DNA of 14,610 bases from the NCBI GenBank assembly GCA_031266635.1, contig JAISAN010000245.1, positions 1 to 14,610 on the forward strand, read 5' to 3'. Below the pieces are notes generated by a model. It searched no databases. It saw nothing but the letters and a program-made list of their open reading frames with translations, and was not told the origin of the DNA. Position numbers and translations under genes: made by a program. This document shows positions 13,860-14,610 of this stretch, piece by piece. Every line of letters begins with the position of its first letter. Positions within the stretch are counted from its first letter, which is position 1. The stretch comes from Treponema sp. (GTDB lineage Bacteria > Spirochaetota > Spirochaetia > Treponematales > Breznakiellaceae).

Positions 13860-13894
13860 GAATAAGGCGATGGGAGATTTTAGGAGGAAATAAA

Positions 13895-14610
13895 ATGACA
13901 TCATCATCAAATCCGGGCGTAGGGATAATTTTTTTACCACTGCTTATTTTAATCGTTATAATTGTTGTCTTTGTAAAATATAGTAAAGCCTTCAAGAAAA
14001 CCGGACAGAAAGGCGCATGGAAGTACATACTCGGTAGTATCGGTGTTTTTTATGGATGCTTGATTGCAGGTAGTATTGTTGTTGGCATTATACGAGGCGG
14101 TAATAACGAGCCAAGCGTTGCCGTTGTTGCTATTGTTAGTGTTATATTTGGTCTTTTAGGTGTGGCGGCGGGTGTTTTAATCTGCCGCAAAGGACTTATA
14201 AAAGCGAAAATGAAAGCAGGGGAAACAGCGGCCAGAGTTTCTTCATTCGCACATTTGGCGGAGAACTCAACCGAAGACATAACAGATCCCGATAAAATAA
14301 ATGACAGGCCGGGTATCATTCTTATTATCAGGGAAAATCGTTTTACCGGAAAAGCCGCTCTCAATACCGTCCTCCTCAATGGCGTAGAAATTGGAAAAAT
14401 GGACAACGGCGCTTATCTTTCGGTAAAAACGGAAAAGGCTCTCAACAGTATTACACTCAAGGAGCTTAATCAAAGCCTCAATGTAATAATGGGAAACGGG
14501 GAATGTGCCATAGTCCGCTGGTACTACCAAGGACTAAATGACCCACACATTGAGGTAAAGCAAAAAGCGGCGATTGAGGAATTACTGACCGTTGAAGCGG
14601 CGGCGGCGGA
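13895..14610 (+). CDS. Membrane protein with C-terminal DUF2846-like domain, 3'-truncated by window edge
   Basis: The frame is open from ATG 13895 to the window end (238 codons, no stop), with a strong AGGAGG 7 bases upstream. Three hydrophobic segments lie at about residues 8-28 (VGIIFLPLLILIVIIVVFV), 47-67 (YILGSIGVFYGCLIAG) and 76-97 (VAVVAIVSVIFGLLGVAAG). A soluble part follows. Its stretch RENRFTGKAALNTVLLNGVE and IGKMDNGAYLSV resembles the beta-rich DUF2846-type pattern (an R-x-x-R-F-x-G-x-A start, then a short strand ending in a G-x-Y turn). That assignment is by eye and tentative. The gene is visibly more A+T-rich, with AAA/ATT/GTT codons, than the GC-rich genes upstream, which may indicate transfer. 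Its role is unknown. Reverse-strand ORFs over the same bases are shadows. Confidence 0.72.
   Translation, partial: MTSSSNPGVGIIFLPLLILIVIIVVFVKYSKAFKKTGQKGAWKYILGSIGVFYGCLIAGSIVVGIIRGGNNEPSVAVVAIVSVIFGLLGVAAGVLICRKGLIKAKMKAGETAARVSSFAHLAENSTEDITDPDKINDRPGIILIIRENRFTGKAALNTVLLNGVEIGKMDNGAYLSVKTEKALNSITLKELNQSLNVIMGNGECAIVRWYYQGLNDPHIEVKQKAAIEELLTVEAAAA

Noticed and set aside
1..14610. CRISPR array, transposase, integrase, toxin-antitoxin pair, riboswitch
   Set aside because: None seen by eye on either strand; the only tandem repeats are the htpG tails and the homopolymer.

Overview
The window looks like bacterial chromosome from a GC-rich spirochaete, most likely a Treponema or close relative such as the termite-gut lineage. 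This is inferred from gene content: a PFK of the spirochaete type, a BspA-like leucine-rich-repeat lipoprotein, an Rsm22-family protein, ptsI and der. No rRNA or other taxonomic marker confirms it. There is no tRNA, rRNA, CRISPR array, transposase or phage gene. Most of the window is housekeeping genes; the unusual material is concentrated in the htpG 3' flank and in the last 1.3 kb.

Layout. (1) 1-1875, +: htpG (Hsp90), missing only its extreme N-terminus at the window edge. Its last 13 codons, stop included, recur twice more just downstream in a 55-bp tandem repeat, with mostly synonymous differences. (2) 1986-2155: a non-coding inter-operon stretch with a large imperfect inverted repeat. 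(3) 2156-3919, -: a secreted LRR lipoprotein, divergent from (4) 3982-5409, +: a MATE-family efflux transporter. (5) 5424-8262, +: a recognisable sigma-70 promoter, a hairpin at the predicted transcript 5' end, then a 6-phosphofructokinase overlapping by 8 bp a LarA/DUF2088 (nickel-pincer lactate-racemase-like) protein. (6) 13008 to 8280, -: a tight four-gene unit ptsI, der, a MerR-type regulator and an Rsm22-like protein, with gaps of 4 and 1 bp and a 4-bp overlap. (7) 13072-13296, +: a small cysteine-rich protein divergent from ptsI. (8) 13366 to the end, +: a consensus-quality promoter followed by a short ORF with a 16-C homopolymer that puts it out of frame, a 37-codon ORF with a strong ribosome binding site, and a more A+T-rich membrane protein gene cut by the window end.

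How they fit together. pfk and the larA-like gene look translationally coupled, suggesting a link between glycolysis and a hydroxyacid-type racemase or epimerase. ptsI (phosphotransfer), der (50S assembly GTPase) and rsm22-like (small-subunit assembly factor) form a growth-related operon with a MerR regulator inside it. The 13.4-14.6 kb block is the best candidate for something undescribed: a strong promoter driving a homopolymer-switched short ORF, then a small peptide and a membrane protein. I do not recognise this block as a known system. The main caution is that a 16-C run is also a classic site of sequencing length error.
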